Shown one piece after another: positions 1 to 7,928 of a DNA stretch of 54,028 nucleotides. The translations under genes and the position numbers were made by a program. Source of the DNA: a virus; IMG/VR virus record IMGVR_UViG_3300006754_000024, positions 1 through 54,028 of that record; one strand, given 5' to 3'. The notes beneath the pieces were generated by a model, which was not told the DNA's origin, ran no database searches, and was given only the letters and a program-made list of their open reading frames with translations. Numbering within the stretch: the first letter of the stretch is position 1; each line of letters starts with the position of its first letter.

Positions 1-251
1 ACGAATGGACTACCAAGCAGTACGGAGACGCTGTACTGGACACTCCTGTTTCCAGCCATCTGTCTCACCTGGTTCTCGATCTCAATGAGGGATCGTGGAG
101 CCTCGAGACGGAGATGAGAGGCGGTAAGCTCGCGGAGATTAAGCTCGTGAACGCGAGCGCTCCGAAGAAGGCCGCTCCGAAGAAGGCTGCTGCTCCGAAG
201 AAGGCCGCTCCGAAGCGAGCTCCAGCAAAGGCAAAGGGAGCAAAGAAATGA
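1..251 (+). CDS. 5'-truncated protein with Lys/Ala/Pro-rich tail
   Basis: The window opens inside this frame (first full codon at base 3), so the N-terminus is missing and about 82 residues are visible. The last 30 residues are repeated Ala-Pro-Lys-Lys units ending in GAKK, like the tails of histone H1-like DNA-condensing proteins. The part before the tail is not recognised. The TGA stop overlaps the next ATG (ATGA), so it belongs to the same operon. A nucleic-acid-binding tail is an inference from composition only. Confidence 0.75.
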   Translation, partial: EWTTKQYGDAVLDTPVSSHLSHLVLDLNEGSWSLETEMRGGKLAEIKLVNASAPKKAAPKKAAAPKKAAPKRAPAKAKGAKK

Positions 252-547
252 GTTTTCCAGTAGTCACCACCGAAGGCTTTCGAGCTCTCGCCAAAGACTC
301 GAAAGGCCGGAATCGAGGCCCCACAGACAAGCTCCTCGAGGTAATCGATCCGGAAGGAAATCATGTGGGATCTTTCTCCATGATTCACAACGATTGCGAG
401 CTCCGTTTCCAATGGTTCGTCAAGATCAAGGACCAGTCCGAACCGGTGAAAATCTGGATGGACAATAGCTTCGAGGCGGTTGATCGGTGGGTGCAATACC
501 CGAGTTCATCCGGGACCAGGACCGTATACCGATCCGAAACAGAGTAG
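248..547 (+). CDS. Small protein of unknown function, 99 aa
   Basis: This is a soluble, mixed alpha/beta-looking protein with no membrane segment. It has many aromatic residues in the second half (RFQWFVKIK, KIWMDN), which suggests a small beta-sheet. The start is fixed by ATGA overlap with the upstream frame. I do not recognise a family. A 68-base gap follows it, then a strong ribosome site for the next gene. Confidence 0.7.
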   Translation: MSFPVVTTEGFRALAKDSKGRNRGPTDKLLEVIDPEGNHVGSFSMIHNDCELRFQWFVKIKDQSEPVKIWMDNSFEAVDRWVQYPSSSGTRTVYRSETE

Positions 548-615
548 GGAACCCACGACGAGCTCGAATCAGTTATACTGGTGTCGAGTGTGGAACGGAC
601 CCAAAGGAGAGCGCG

Positions 616-1143
616 ATGCGCAGCTCTATGGGCGTAGACCTATTCGGCACACCTCTCGGTGGTCTCGGCATGTTCTCCGCGCTGAAGAATGCCGGAACCG
701 GCACCTATGGACAATTCGGAGAAGTGTTTGCGAAAACACTTCGATTCGGAATGATCGACAACGGGATCGTGGTCCTGTCTGGATTCGCGGGAAACCGTCT
801 CGAAGACAAGATCGCGAAGCTCACCGGAATCAAGGGTATCGGAACCATCCTGGGCGCAGCCGTAGGGAATGCGATTAGCGACGGAGTCGCCGGTCTTCCT
901 GAAGGCAAAGAGGCGGCAAAGGGTTACTTTTTTGGTGCTCTCCTTCCGATTGCTCCGCTCGGAGCGGCGATTATTTACGCCAAAGCAAAGGGACAAAAGG
1001 GAGACCTGAGCAAAGAGACGAAGATGATGGTGGGCGGCTTGACGGCCGCTATGATAGCCTTCGCTGTGTTCCGACGAAGCCGGAACCGTAAGGCTGTAAA
1101 TCCCCAAGCAGCAGCCCCTCCTCCTCCTTCACCTACTACTTAG
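616..1143 (+). CDS. Gly-rich membrane protein with basic-NP tail
   Basis: A 175-residue protein. I chose ATG 616 because AAAGGAGAG at 602-609 lies just upstream; the open frame extends further 5' but without a ribosome site. Residues about 72-95 are Gly/Ala-rich and hydrophobic. Clear transmembrane stretches lie near 102-121 and 137-152. The second is followed by FRRSRNRKAVNPQ and a Pro-rich end, which is the transmembrane-then-basic pattern seen in many proteins at 23-38 kb. It is probably a virion membrane protein; no family is recognised. Confidence 0.75.
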   Translation: MRSSMGVDLFGTPLGGLGMFSALKNAGTGTYGQFGEVFAKTLRFGMIDNGIVVLSGFAGNRLEDKIAKLTGIKGIGTILGAAVGNAISDGVAGLPEGKEAAKGYFFGALLPIAPLGAAIIYAKAKGQKGDLSKETKMMVGGLTAAMIAFAVFRRSRNRKAVNPQAAAPPPPSPTT

Positions 1144-1152
1144 AGGCACCTA

Positions 1153-1446
1153 ATGGGAAAGAAACAAGTAGAAGAGCATATCGGTAACCTTCGAGATGCG
1201 CTGCCTGACTACAGTCGAGCACAAATCGACCAGTACATGGCCATCGTCGGCGGTATCCTTGCCGCCCTGCCTGGTGGAGATAGTTTCGAGGACGTTGGAT
1301 ATGAGCCCTTTGAGCATATCAATTGGCGCGAGATGGACTTGATTGCCAAGGCATTGAACAGTATCGACTCAAGTATGGACGTGGAACACGCCTATGAAAT
1401 CCTCATCGGCCAGGACATGGAAGACGAAGAAGAGGATTGGGACTGA
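1153..1446 (+). CDS. Acidic small protein, 97 aa
   Basis: A soluble, helical-looking protein whose C-terminus is very acidic (MEDEEEDWD). It has no membrane segment and no recognised domain. It is coupled to the next gene by a TGATG overlap at 1444-1448. A basic tail occurs at the start of the window and acidic tails here and in the next gene, but any electrostatic partnership is speculation. Confidence 0.7.
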   Translation: MGKKQVEEHIGNLRDALPDYSRAQIDQYMAIVGGILAALPGGDSFEDVGYEPFEHINWREMDLIAKALNSIDSSMDVEHAYEILIGQDMEDEEEDWD

Positions 1447-2108
1447 TGGGATTCTCAGTAAAAGAGCTCGCTCATGCTATCCACCAGCTGAATCTCGACG
1501 AGGCTCTCGGCCTCGATAACGAGGAAGTCGAGGAGCTCGCGGAAGAAGCTGCGAGCTCCGATATGGGATTCAGGACGGATGCGGTCCAGATTGACCTGGG
1601 ATCCGCCGAATACATTCTCACCAAGGATGGCGCAGGCCTGGCCGAAGAATACGTGAAACAGACTTTAGAGGAGGAGCCCGAGCTCTTCACTCAGAGCTGG
1701 CTCCAGCACTATATGTATATGCGGGACATGGATAAGCGAATTTTGGCCGGAGAGCTCGCGGAATCGGTCCACGACCTGGACGATGAAGACGCTCTCGAGC
1801 GTGCAGAGATGGGAGAGGATGAGGATCCGGAGGAGGCCCGCGAGAAACTCTATGACGAGTACTATGAGGATTATCTTTCGGAGCTCAATAATGACGCCGT
1901 GGGATACCTCATGGGCGAATTCGGCTGGGAGCTCAGCGACCTAATCGAGAAGGGACTTATCGTTCTGGACGAAGAGAAGGCCGCCACCGATGCTGTGGCA
2001 ACCGATGGAGCCGCGCATTTTCTGTCTTCTTATGACGGTAATCAGATCGACCTCGAACGAATCGTCGGAGCTCGAGGCGAGGGGTTCGAGGCCTACCGAA
2101 CGAACTGA
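1446..2108 (+). CDS. Acidic helical protein, 220 aa, unknown function
   Basis: The start is ATG 1446, overlapping the upstream TGA; an in-frame ATG at 1437 lies inside the preceding gene and is less likely. The protein is rich in Glu, Asp, Leu and Ala, with an especially acidic middle (about residues 110-150). It should be mostly helical and soluble. It carries no known catalytic motif. The gene is dense in GAGCTC, used both as Glu-Leu and as Ser-Ser codons. Confidence 0.7.
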   Translation: MGFSVKELAHAIHQLNLDEALGLDNEEVEELAEEAASSDMGFRTDAVQIDLGSAEYILTKDGAGLAEEYVKQTLEEEPELFTQSWLQHYMYMRDMDKRILAGELAESVHDLDDEDALERAEMGEDEDPEEAREKLYDEYYEDYLSELNNDAVGYLMGEFGWELSDLIEKGLIVLDEEKAATDAVATDGAAHFLSSYDGNQIDLERIVGARGEGFEAYRTN

Positions 2109-2112
2109 GTAG

Positions 2113-2799
2113 ATGGCCTCATCTGCCCGGAATATCGTCGCGGCCTACCCCCAGGCCGGGATGGACCTGGCTCGAGAGATCGTGGCAGTCTCCGGACGTT
2201 TGGGAATACCGGACCCCGGATGGCTCGCTAATCTCATCAACTTCGAGACAGCTGGGACGTTCTCCCCCTCCGTTCAGAATCCCCATACCCGTGCGACGGG
2301 ACTGATCCAGTTCGTTCCCCCCACTGCCGAAGGAATGGGAACATCGGTCGAAGAGCTCGCGACAATGTCGAAGCTCGAACAAATGGATTGGGTTGAGGCC
2401 TATCTCGAGAGGAAGATATCTGGTAGCCGAAACCTCTCCCAACCCACTGATCTCTACATGGCTGTGTTTTTTCCCGTTGCCATGGGCCAGGGAGAGGACT
2501 TCGACATCTACGACTGGTACGTGGAGAACCGAGGGCAGAGCCGAGCCGACCAATACCTCAGACAGAACAATGGAATCCGAACGGCCGGCGACTATGCTCG
2601 GAAAGCGAACGAAAGGTCTAAGCTCCCCACAGGACTCAGCGGAGCTCGGCTCGCTGGGCTCGGCGGTTCCGGTACCCCCTGGTGGGCCTGGGGAATCGCG
2701 TTGCTGGCTACGGTGGCGCTCATTCAGCAGGTATACAATCTGAAGCAAAGGCGGAGGCGGGAACACACCAGAGAAACCTGGGACCGCCTCTCTCGATGA
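2113..2799 (+). CDS. Tail-anchored lytic transglycosylase (SLT family)
   Basis: Residues about 20-160 match a lysozyme-like SLT domain. The probable catalytic Glu45 sits in NFETAGTF, followed by the family's ATGLIQF motif at 61-67 and a downstream helical half. Such enzymes cleave the glycan strands of peptidoglycan. After a Gly-rich linker, a transmembrane helix at about 189-208 is followed by KQRRRRE, so the enzyme would be held by a C-terminal anchor. PRD1 carries a virion lytic transglycosylase (P7), and a similar entry role is inferred here. The 3' end overlaps the next gene by ATGA. Confidence 0.88.
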   Translation: MASSARNIVAAYPQAGMDLAREIVAVSGRLGIPDPGWLANLINFETAGTFSPSVQNPHTRATGLIQFVPPTAEGMGTSVEELATMSKLEQMDWVEAYLERKISGSRNLSQPTDLYMAVFFPVAMGQGEDFDIYDWYVENRGQSRADQYLRQNNGIRTAGDYARKANERSKLPTGLSGARLAGLGGSGTPWWAWGIALLATVALIQQVYNLKQRRRREHTRETWDRLSR

Positions 2800-2975
2800 A
2801 GGCGGGTTCCACCTGGTTACGGGAACGGATCCGGTCCCTTAAAGCAGATGCTCCCCCATGGTGGGTTTGGGTAATTGCTCCCGTGGGCCTGGTGGCCGCT
2901 GTGATGATGGTAAGGAGGGCCGCTCGAAAGAGAAAGATACTCTCAGGTATTGACGAGCCAACTCCAAACGTGTAA
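2796..2975 (+). CDS. Single-pass membrane protein with basic tail, 59 aa
   Basis: The start ATG 2796 overlaps the stop of the transglycosylase gene, so translation is probably coupled. The protein has a short basic N-terminus, a transmembrane helix at about residues 21-40 beginning PPWWVWVIAP, and then RRAARKRK. The layout copies the C-terminal anchor of its neighbour. It could be a virion membrane protein or a small lysis accessory; the sequence does not decide. Confidence 0.75.
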   Translation: MKAGSTWLRERIRSLKADAPPWWVWVIAPVGLVAAVMMVRRAARKRKILSGIDEPTPNV

Positions 2976-3014
2976 TCCTCTCCTGGTCCTCACAGAAGGA
3001 ACAAAGGAGAAACG

Positions 3015-3269
3015 ATGTCCGATATGAAGCTCAATCATCCCTTACTCGTCCTAAGCCTCACCCATGGAATGGGGAAAATGCGGTCTCTCACCGATCCGTC
3101 GGTATGGGGGAACCCTAAACACGACGCTTTTCTGGGATTCATCGAATGGGACGCGCCCAAGCAGGAGGCGGCCGGATGGTACGAGCTCGGCAAAGGTGCG
3201 GACATCCATATCGTCGATAAGGGCCGACTCCGCTCCGTCCTATTCCAGATGTCAGGGGGCCAGGCATGA
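3015..3269 (+). CDS. Small soluble protein of unknown function, 84 aa
   Basis: It is preceded by AAAGGAGAAACG, a good ribosome site. It has no membrane segment and no recognisable motif. Its stop overlaps the start of the adenine methylase gene (ATGA at 3266-3269), so the two are probably co-translated. I make no functional claim. Confidence 0.65.
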   Translation: MSDMKLNHPLLVLSLTHGMGKMRSLTDPSVWGNPKHDAFLGFIEWDAPKQEAAGWYELGKGADIHIVDKGRLRSVLFQMSGGQA

Positions 3270-3796
3270 GTACGGCCTGGCGCACGTTGTTTCGTTCGGA
3301 GGACCAGGCGTGGAGGACTCCCGCGTGGCTCTTCGACGAGCTCGACTCGGTTTGCGACTTCGAGCTCGACGCCAGTGCCCATCCCGACAACGCGCTATGC
3401 ACTGAGTATCTCACCGAGGAAGATGATGCTCTCGCACGGGACAGCTGGCCAGGCGAGCGGATCTGGCTCAACCCTCCGTATGGGCGTCAAGTAGGCCTCT
3501 TTGTATCCAAAGCATGGGAGCAGTCGGAGCTCTACGGGAAACGAGTCGCGGTGTTGATCTTCGCTCGGACGGATACGGCCTGGTGGCAGGACTTCGCGAT
3601 GCGAGCTCGAGCCATTTTTCTGATACGCGGCCGGCTCCGGTTCCACAAGGCAGACGGAGAGAGGCACGCGGCACCGGCTCCCTCGGCACTTCTGATCTTT
3701 GGTCCGAGCACGGGAGAGCCTACCCAATTCTATGCCTTCGATCGACGCAACCCGGAGGAGTGGAAGAAGAGCCTAAGACAGCACTTTCGAGGTTGA
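3266..3796 (+). CDS. dam: Phage-type DNA N6-adenine methyltransferase (Dam family)
   Basis: A 176-residue protein with the layout of the short phage Dam family: an N-terminal WRTPAWLFDELD segment, FELDASA (cofactor-side strand), then WLNPPYG at about 67-73, the catalytic (D/N)PPY motif for exocyclic amino methylation. The family transfers a methyl group from SAM to adenine. No cognate restriction enzyme lies next to it, so it is an orphan, and its recognition sequence cannot be read from the protein. Likely roles are protection from host restriction or marking of phage DNA. Confidence 0.88.
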   Translation: MSTAWRTLFRSEDQAWRTPAWLFDELDSVCDFELDASAHPDNALCTEYLTEEDDALARDSWPGERIWLNPPYGRQVGLFVSKAWEQSELYGKRVAVLIFARTDTAWWQDFAMRARAIFLIRGRLRFHKADGERHAAPAPSALLIFGPSTGEPTQFYAFDRRNPEEWKKSLRQHFRG

Positions 3797-3828
3797 TAAC
3801 TTAACCTGATCGTGTAACTATACAGTTA
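3793..3828 (+). promoter_or_regulatory. Possible promoter/operator before the 3859 gene
   Basis: An AT-rich stretch in GC-rich surroundings. TTGATA lies at 3793-3798, and a near-palindrome TAACTatacAGTTA at 3815-3828 contains TATACA. The spacing between the two boxes is longer than ideal for a sigma70 promoter. A wider CTTAAC...GTTAAG inverted repeat surrounds it. It may be an operator rather than a promoter. Confidence 0.3.
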
Positions 3829-3858
3829 AGCGCCAAAGATGCGCTCAAAGGAGTACCA

Positions 3859-4044
3859 ATGAAAAAGATAGAGCTCCATATCTCGGACGCCGCATTCAAG
3901 CGGATCCGTTCCGAGACCATGGTTCGTTACATGGCTAACTGCGGCGAAGTTCAGGATCTCCTGCACGGGCTGTGTCTCCGGGTTGTCCGGGCCAAAGAAG
4001 GAGAGCCGGTTGTGATTCGGCTGAAGAAGGAGGTCGAAAAATGA
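3859..4044 (+). CDS. Small protein of unknown function, 61 aa
   Basis: It starts at an ATG with AAAGGAG upstream. The 61 residues look alpha/beta (KKIELHISDAAFKRIRSETM) and could be a small DNA-binding or regulatory protein, although no ribbon-helix-helix pattern is convincing. The stop overlaps the next ATG (ATGA at 4041). It is first in a short operon with the 4041 gene. Confidence 0.65.
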   Translation: MKKIELHISDAAFKRIRSETMVRYMANCGEVQDLLHGLCLRVVRAKEGEPVVIRLKKEVEK

Positions 4045-4463
4045 TCTCTCTTCTTCAATGCCAGGCCATCCTTCCCGTGGCCGGGAGAGCCACCGAGTCT
4101 CTCTTCCCAAAGGCTGAGCGTTTGCTCCGCAAAGACGAGATTCGTTCCCTGCTATGGGACGGTTACGATCTCCGTTCCTGCGTCGGCGAGTTCGAGTCGG
4201 AAATGGACTGCCTGGTTGTCGAGACTTTCTCTTTCTGGCGCTCCGCATGCCAGGCATTCTACCGCGACGAGGGGCCTCCGCTGAGAGAGCTCGTCTCTCC
4301 CACGGAGGCTCTCGCCTATGACTCGTTTCTGGTTCGCTGTATCGAGCTCGCTCAGATTCTATGCGAGTCCACCTGGCCCGTGGGAGGGAAGCCCGCGAAC
4401 AACTGGCCAGAACTCATCTGCGCAGTCCTCGAGGCCGCGTCTAAACATTCACCGAGCTCGTAG
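4041..4463 (+). CDS. Helical protein of unknown function, 140 aa
   Basis: ATG 4041 was chosen by ATGA overlap with the upstream gene; the open frame begins earlier but inside that gene. It is a soluble, helix-rich protein with several Cys and Trp residues and no recognised motif. It sits between the Dam-type methylase and the DUF932 gene, in a region typical of early accessory phage genes. Confidence 0.65.
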   Translation: MISLLQCQAILPVAGRATESLFPKAERLLRKDEIRSLLWDGYDLRSCVGEFESEMDCLVVETFSFWRSACQAFYRDEGPPLRELVSPTEALAYDSFLVRCIELAQILCESTWPVGGKPANNWPELICAVLEAASKHSPSS

Positions 4464-4504
4464 AGCTCACACCGCACCCAATAGGGTGACAAAGGAAGAG
4501 AAAA

Positions 4505-5281
4505 ATGGGACTTATGCTCCACGCGGGCGGAAAAGCCGTCACACGAGAGGTGGTAGATGCCATCCCTTTACCCGAGAAAACCGACACGTATTGTCCAGTA
4601 CCTCACGGATGGATGCTCGATAAGACGCTCGACGCATGCGAGAAACACCTTCCCGTGAGGCTCCGAAAGGCCGAGTATGGCCTCAACATGGGAGGGAACC
4701 AGCTCTTCGCCGTTCTCTATTTCGAGGCCCTCAAACAAGATGCCGACCTCTCTCTCGTTATCGGTTGCCGAAACAGCTACAACAAGACCCTAACTGGAGC
4801 AGTGTGCGGCGGAGCTGGGGCCTTTGTGTGCGACAATCTGGCATTTAGCGGAGATAGCTTCACCTTTTTCCGGCGGCACACTCCGAACGCGCTCCAGGAC
4901 CTCGAGAAGCTCATCGACGATGGAGTCGGCATCTGTTGGGATCAGTTCTGTAAGACAGAAGCCCAGCTCGAGACATTCAACCAGGTGGAAATGAAAGACG
5001 ATGATGTCTTTGCCGCTCTCGGCGTAATGACGTGTCGGGGTTTGATTGGCTCCACTGAGATGAATCGAGCTCGTCGATATTGGGAGAAGCCCCCCCACGA
5101 GGAACACGAGGGACGGAATCTTTTCAGTTTCTACCAGTCTGTGAACCATGCTCTCAAGGGCGCAGCAGCTAATCGAGTGATGAAGGCACACTCCGATCTC
5201 CATCGGTTCGCCGTCGACCTGCAACAAGTCGATGGTAACGTGTGGGCGATTCCTGGCGAAGCCGTAGCCCTGGCTAAATAG
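4505..5281 (+). CDS. DUF932 family phage/plasmid-like protein
   Basis: A 258-residue protein resembling the DUF932 family in its central signature: YGLNMGGNQLFAVL, then CRNSYNKT, then AFVCDNLAFSGD, where the family has a 'NS.DK...C.N..F.GE' pattern. DUF932 genes are widespread in phages and conjugative plasmids, usually among early genes, and their biochemical role is not settled. The start has AGGAAGAGAAAA upstream. A terminator-like hairpin follows at 5286-5318. Confidence 0.72.
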   Translation: MGLMLHAGGKAVTREVVDAIPLPEKTDTYCPVPHGWMLDKTLDACEKHLPVRLRKAEYGLNMGGNQLFAVLYFEALKQDADLSLVIGCRNSYNKTLTGAVCGGAGAFVCDNLAFSGDSFTFFRRHTPNALQDLEKLIDDGVGICWDQFCKTEAQLETFNQVEMKDDDVFAALGVMTCRGLIGSTEMNRARRYWEKPPHEEHEGRNLFSFYQSVNHALKGAAANRVMKAHSDLHRFAVDLQQVDGNVWAIPGEAVALAK

Positions 5282-5285
5282 GCCA

Positions 5286-5318
5286 GGTGGGGAGGGGGCA
5301 TGTTTCCCCCTCCCCTTT
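5286..5318 (+). terminator. Rho-independent terminator-like hairpin
   Basis: A perfect 10-bp stem, GGGGAGGGGG at 5289-5298 and CCCCCTCCCC at 5306-5315, with a 7-base loop, is followed by TTTA. It lies directly after the DUF932 stop. The T run is short, so termination may be partial and the downstream pair of genes may still be read through. Confidence 0.65.
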
Positions 5319-5332
5319 ACCTCGAGGAAACC

Positions 5333-5548
5333 ATGGAAAAACGAATTCAAACTCTGAAGCGGCTCCTGAGAGAGCTCGGAAAGATCCACGCGAGCCTGTC
5401 TGCTACCAAAGAAGAATGTAGTGGATGTGGAGCTCAGAGGTATCTCTCCTGGGACGAGGCGCAAGCCAAGAAAGCCGTAGAAGGAGCTATCACCCGTGTC
5501 GACAGAGCGACCGACCATTTGATGTCGCTCGAGAGGAAGACCGAATGA
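5333..5548 (+). CDS. Small helical protein with CxxC, 71 aa
   Basis: The start is ATG 5333 with GAGGA upstream; an earlier in-frame ATG at 5300 lies inside the terminator hairpin and is rejected. The protein is a predicted helical hairpin interrupted by ECSGCGAQ, a single CxxC that could bind metal only as a dimer or with a partner. It overlaps the next gene by ATGA. Confidence 0.65.
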   Translation: MEKRIQTLKRLLRELGKIHASLSATKEECSGCGAQRYLSWDEAQAKKAVEGAITRVDRATDHLMSLERKTE

Positions 5549-5850
5549 ACAAAGTAGTGCCTTCAGAAGTGATCACCTGGTTCGCCGATCAGGAGTGCGA
5601 AGCGTTGAGGCTGGAGCCAGCCGAATTCTATGATCCCCACATCGTGGGCGTCGCGTACCGATTCGGGGTAGGCCCAGTTATCGCCTACGATATGGATGGG
5701 ATTATCAACTCGATGGTGAAAAAGGACGGCATGTCCTACTCATCGGCCGAAGAGTATTTCCATTTCAACACGCTCGGAGCCTGGGTAGGAGAAGGGACTC
5801 CCATCTTCATTGAGAACCCTTCCTACTTTATGCCAGACGCCGAAGACTGA
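5545..5850 (+). CDS. Small acidic protein of unknown function, 101 aa
   Basis: It starts by ATGA overlap with the upstream gene. It is soluble, with mixed strands and helices and many aromatic residues. I do not recognise a family. Its 3' end overlaps the 3' end of the minus-strand HAD gene by 28 bases, so the two are convergent. Confidence 0.65.
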   Translation: MNKVVPSEVITWFADQECEALRLEPAEFYDPHIVGVAYRFGVGPVIAYDMDGIINSMVKKDGMSYSSAEEYFHFNTLGAWVGEGTPIFIENPSYFMPDAED

Positions 5851-6395
5851 ACGAGCTCTACATCATCTGGAGCTCGCTCAAAGTCTACGATCTCCCCCGC
5901 CCTAACCAGGTGGGGGATCACTTTTGGGCAGAGCTCGAGTACGGCCTCGAGGTTTTCGGGCGTGTCATCGTATAGGTGAACCTCCTCCCAATCCTCGCAG
6001 ATCCCGGCCACAAACTCGGCTTTCCTTGCCGCTGTACCCTCTGCCTCCCCTTTCCATTTTCGTCCAGAGGTGCTGACTACGTCGATGAGCCGATCGAGAG
6101 CTCCGTTCACTGCTGGATCGGATGCGTTCTCTTCCAGCCAGGCCAAGACTGCTCCCAAGACTCGGCCAGTCAAGATCCAGTGCTCCCCCTTAGTCGAGCT
6201 CATGGCGGACCAGTTAGAGCTGATGGCGGGAGTCAACAAGGCCGCGTGAGTCGAGACGTTCTCGTCGTGCCACCACTCCTCTCGCTTAATGTCCGGATAG
6301 TCCGCGTACAGCTGCTCAGCCACCTTACGAGACGCCACCAGAGTATCGTCGAAGTCCCACAGGTTGAGCCTGGTCTCCTTCTCACGCCTGGGCAT
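5823..6395 (-). CDS. HAD-superfamily hydrolase
   Basis: A 190-residue protein with the HAD motif I DFDDT (nucleophile Asp14, acid/base Asp16), motif II in ILTGR (Thr76) and a C-terminal YDDTPENL with the Mg2+-binding acids (about 143-144). The family hydrolyses phosphate esters. Compact phage HAD proteins of this kind are often linked to nucleotide or RNA-end processing, but the substrate is not shown here. It is last in the minus-strand operon, and its start overlaps the upstream gene by 14 bases. Confidence 0.8.
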   Translation of the reverse strand: MPRREKETRLNLWDFDDTLVASRKVAEQLYADYPDIKREEWWHDENVSTHAALLTPAISSNWSAMSSTKGEHWILTGRVLGAVLAWLEENASDPAVNGALDRLIDVVSTSGRKWKGEAEGTAARKAEFVAGICEDWEEVHLYDDTPENLEAVLELCPKVIPHLVRAGEIVDFERAPDDVELVQSSASGIK

Positions 6396-7287
6396 CGTCG
6401 ACTCCGAAAGGCCAGTTAAGCAGGGTGAAGCTGAACCGGTCTCCCCATACCTCTTGAGTAGAGTCCAGAAAGTCCAAGAGCTCGTTGTATTCTCCGGCGT
6501 CCCTGATCACAACGCAGCCGGCCGAATAGAAACCCACGTCATCCACGAGGCGATGGGCAGAGGCACGATGCAAATTAATCCCGTAGAAACCTGGGATCGG
6601 ATCGTGGCTCCCCACGTCAATTTTAGAATCCCGCGAATTGTCACGCCATACCGACACCTTATTTCCATGCTGGATCAAAGCTCTGTATTTTCCACGATGA
6701 AAGCCGAAGACCCAGCATCCTCGATGTTGTCCAGTCGCCAACACTGCGCACCCATCCTCTCTCGAGGGATTCTCGAGCCAGGGGATACCCGGATCGGTGG
6801 TCCCACGGTACATATCCATCTGGAGCTCACCGAATTCGTCTTCATAGAGGCATCCGATGAGATCGTTCCATTCGTTCGCATCCTCGAGGATCCGTATTCC
6901 GAAAAGGTTTGGATTGTACTGGCCCCTAAAGAACTCGAATCCCATCCGCTCGATCTCTGCCTTTACCTGGTGAGGAGAGAGCAGGAGGGGGCGCCGAGGC
7001 AGTTCGTAGCTTTCCATGGGGGGATCCTCGAATGGGTTTGGGCCTGGTGTTTCCGGAACGGGGAGGGTGGCACCACAGGAGACGCAGTCGAGCTCTCCAG
7101 AAGAAGGATCGAGACGCTGGTTTTCCGGGTCTTCGCAGCAGCTCCCTTCTTCGATGTCGGGACAGAGCTCGAGAGCCGGTTCTGGGGAGCCAGGCCTTTT
7201 ATCTTCGAGCTGAGACGGAGCTCGGAACTCCCATCCGAAATATCTAACGACAAAGGTCTTGAACCACTTGATAAAGTTCTGCATCAT
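6382..7287 (-). CDS. L,D-transpeptidase-like (YkuD-type) wall protein, putative
   Basis: A 301-residue protein. Near the C-terminus, GINLHR (His240) followed 15 residues later by SAGC (Cys258) matches the H-x14-17-(S/T)-x-G-C signature of Cys-active L,D-transpeptidases and related phage wall hydrolases. The N-terminal 110 residues contain a possible amphipathic membrane helix and a Cys-rich, Pro-rich linker with CVSCG, possibly a small zinc knuckle. It lies between the M15 peptidase and HAD genes. Peptidoglycan as substrate follows from the family; hydrolysis rather than cross-linking is inferred. Start ATGA-coupled. Confidence 0.55.
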   Translation of the reverse strand: MMQNFIKWFKTFVVRYFGWEFRAPSQLEDKRPGSPEPALELCPDIEEGSCCEDPENQRLDPSSGELDCVSCGATLPVPETPGPNPFEDPPMESYELPRRPLLLSPHQVKAEIERMGFEFFRGQYNPNLFGIRILEDANEWNDLIGCLYEDEFGELQMDMYRGTTDPGIPWLENPSREDGCAVLATGQHRGCWVFGFHRGKYRALIQHGNKVSVWRDNSRDSKIDVGSHDPIPGFYGINLHRASAHRLVDDVGFYSAGCVVIRDAGEYNELLDFLDSTQEVWGDRFSFTLLNWPFGVDDAQA

Positions 7288-7928
7288 CTACCCGAGATCG
7301 AAAAGTGCTGGTAGTCCTTGGCTCCCTTCCAGTCTCCGCCCCATTTCCAGCCGTTCCGAGCAAATACCTCCGCAATTTCAGGGGTAATGCTCCCCTTCAC
7401 CCGGATAGAGCGATCGGCATACCTCGCGCCTTCGACTGGCTGAACGCTGCCGCCAGCCGAGACGTATGGGTTCACCAAGGGATTGATGTCTATAGCGGTG
7501 CCCTTACTGTGTTCGGACCAGCTGGAGCTACCGGAAACCTTCCGGCAGTTAAACGCCGAAGTGTTGTTCGCTCTCATCGACGCCGCGTCGTTACCTCCGT
7601 ATTTCAGGACCGGATTTACCTTGTCGATACGAAACCCTCTTCCGTGGAGCTCGCGAAATGCGTTCACCAGGCTGTCCGCCGAGTCGGTTGCGACGATCAC
7701 TTTTCCCACCGAGTTCAGCCCGAGATTGTTTCGATAGGTGATCTTAACCATAGAGAGCTCGTCGAGTCCTACAGGACAACCTTCCCGCCAGGTTACCCCA
7801 CGCATGCGTTCTCTTACTGAGTCTGGAATCCGGTCCACGGACGAAACGAACGGACCGAAACGCCGATAGGCCAGGTAGCCACCACCACCAAGGATAGAAA
7901 GACCAAGTAGGAAACGAAATATCCTCAC
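7284..7928 (-). CDS. Membrane-anchored M15 family peptidase (VanY/endolysin type)
   Basis: I chose GTG 7928, overlapping the upstream TGA (GTGA). The 214-residue product has an N-terminal transmembrane helix (about 4-21). The peptidase domain carries SEHSKGTAIDIN, supplying zinc ligands His140 and Asp147, and YQHF with His208: the H-x6-D...H arrangement of M15 D,D-carboxypeptidases and L-Ala-D-Glu endopeptidases. It would cut peptidoglycan stem peptides. It complements the transglycosylase (2113) and amidase (23920), so between them glycan, amide and peptide bonds are all covered. Confidence 0.85.
   Translation of the reverse strand: MRIFRFLLGLSILGGGGYLAYRRFGPFVSSVDRIPDSVRERMRGVTWREGCPVGLDELSMVKITYRNNLGLNSVGKVIVATDSADSLVNAFRELHGRGFRIDKVNPVLKYGGNDAASMRANNTSAFNCRKVSGSSSWSEHSKGTAIDINPLVNPYVSAGGSVQPVEGARYADRSIRVKGSITPEIAEVFARNGWKWGGDWKGAKDYQHFSISGR

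Noticed and set aside
2150-2900. Over-representation of CCWGG (Dcm-type) sites
   Set aside because: It looks about three-fold enriched by eye, but this can be explained by Leu CTG codons after C and before G. It is phase-dependent, unlike GAGCTC.
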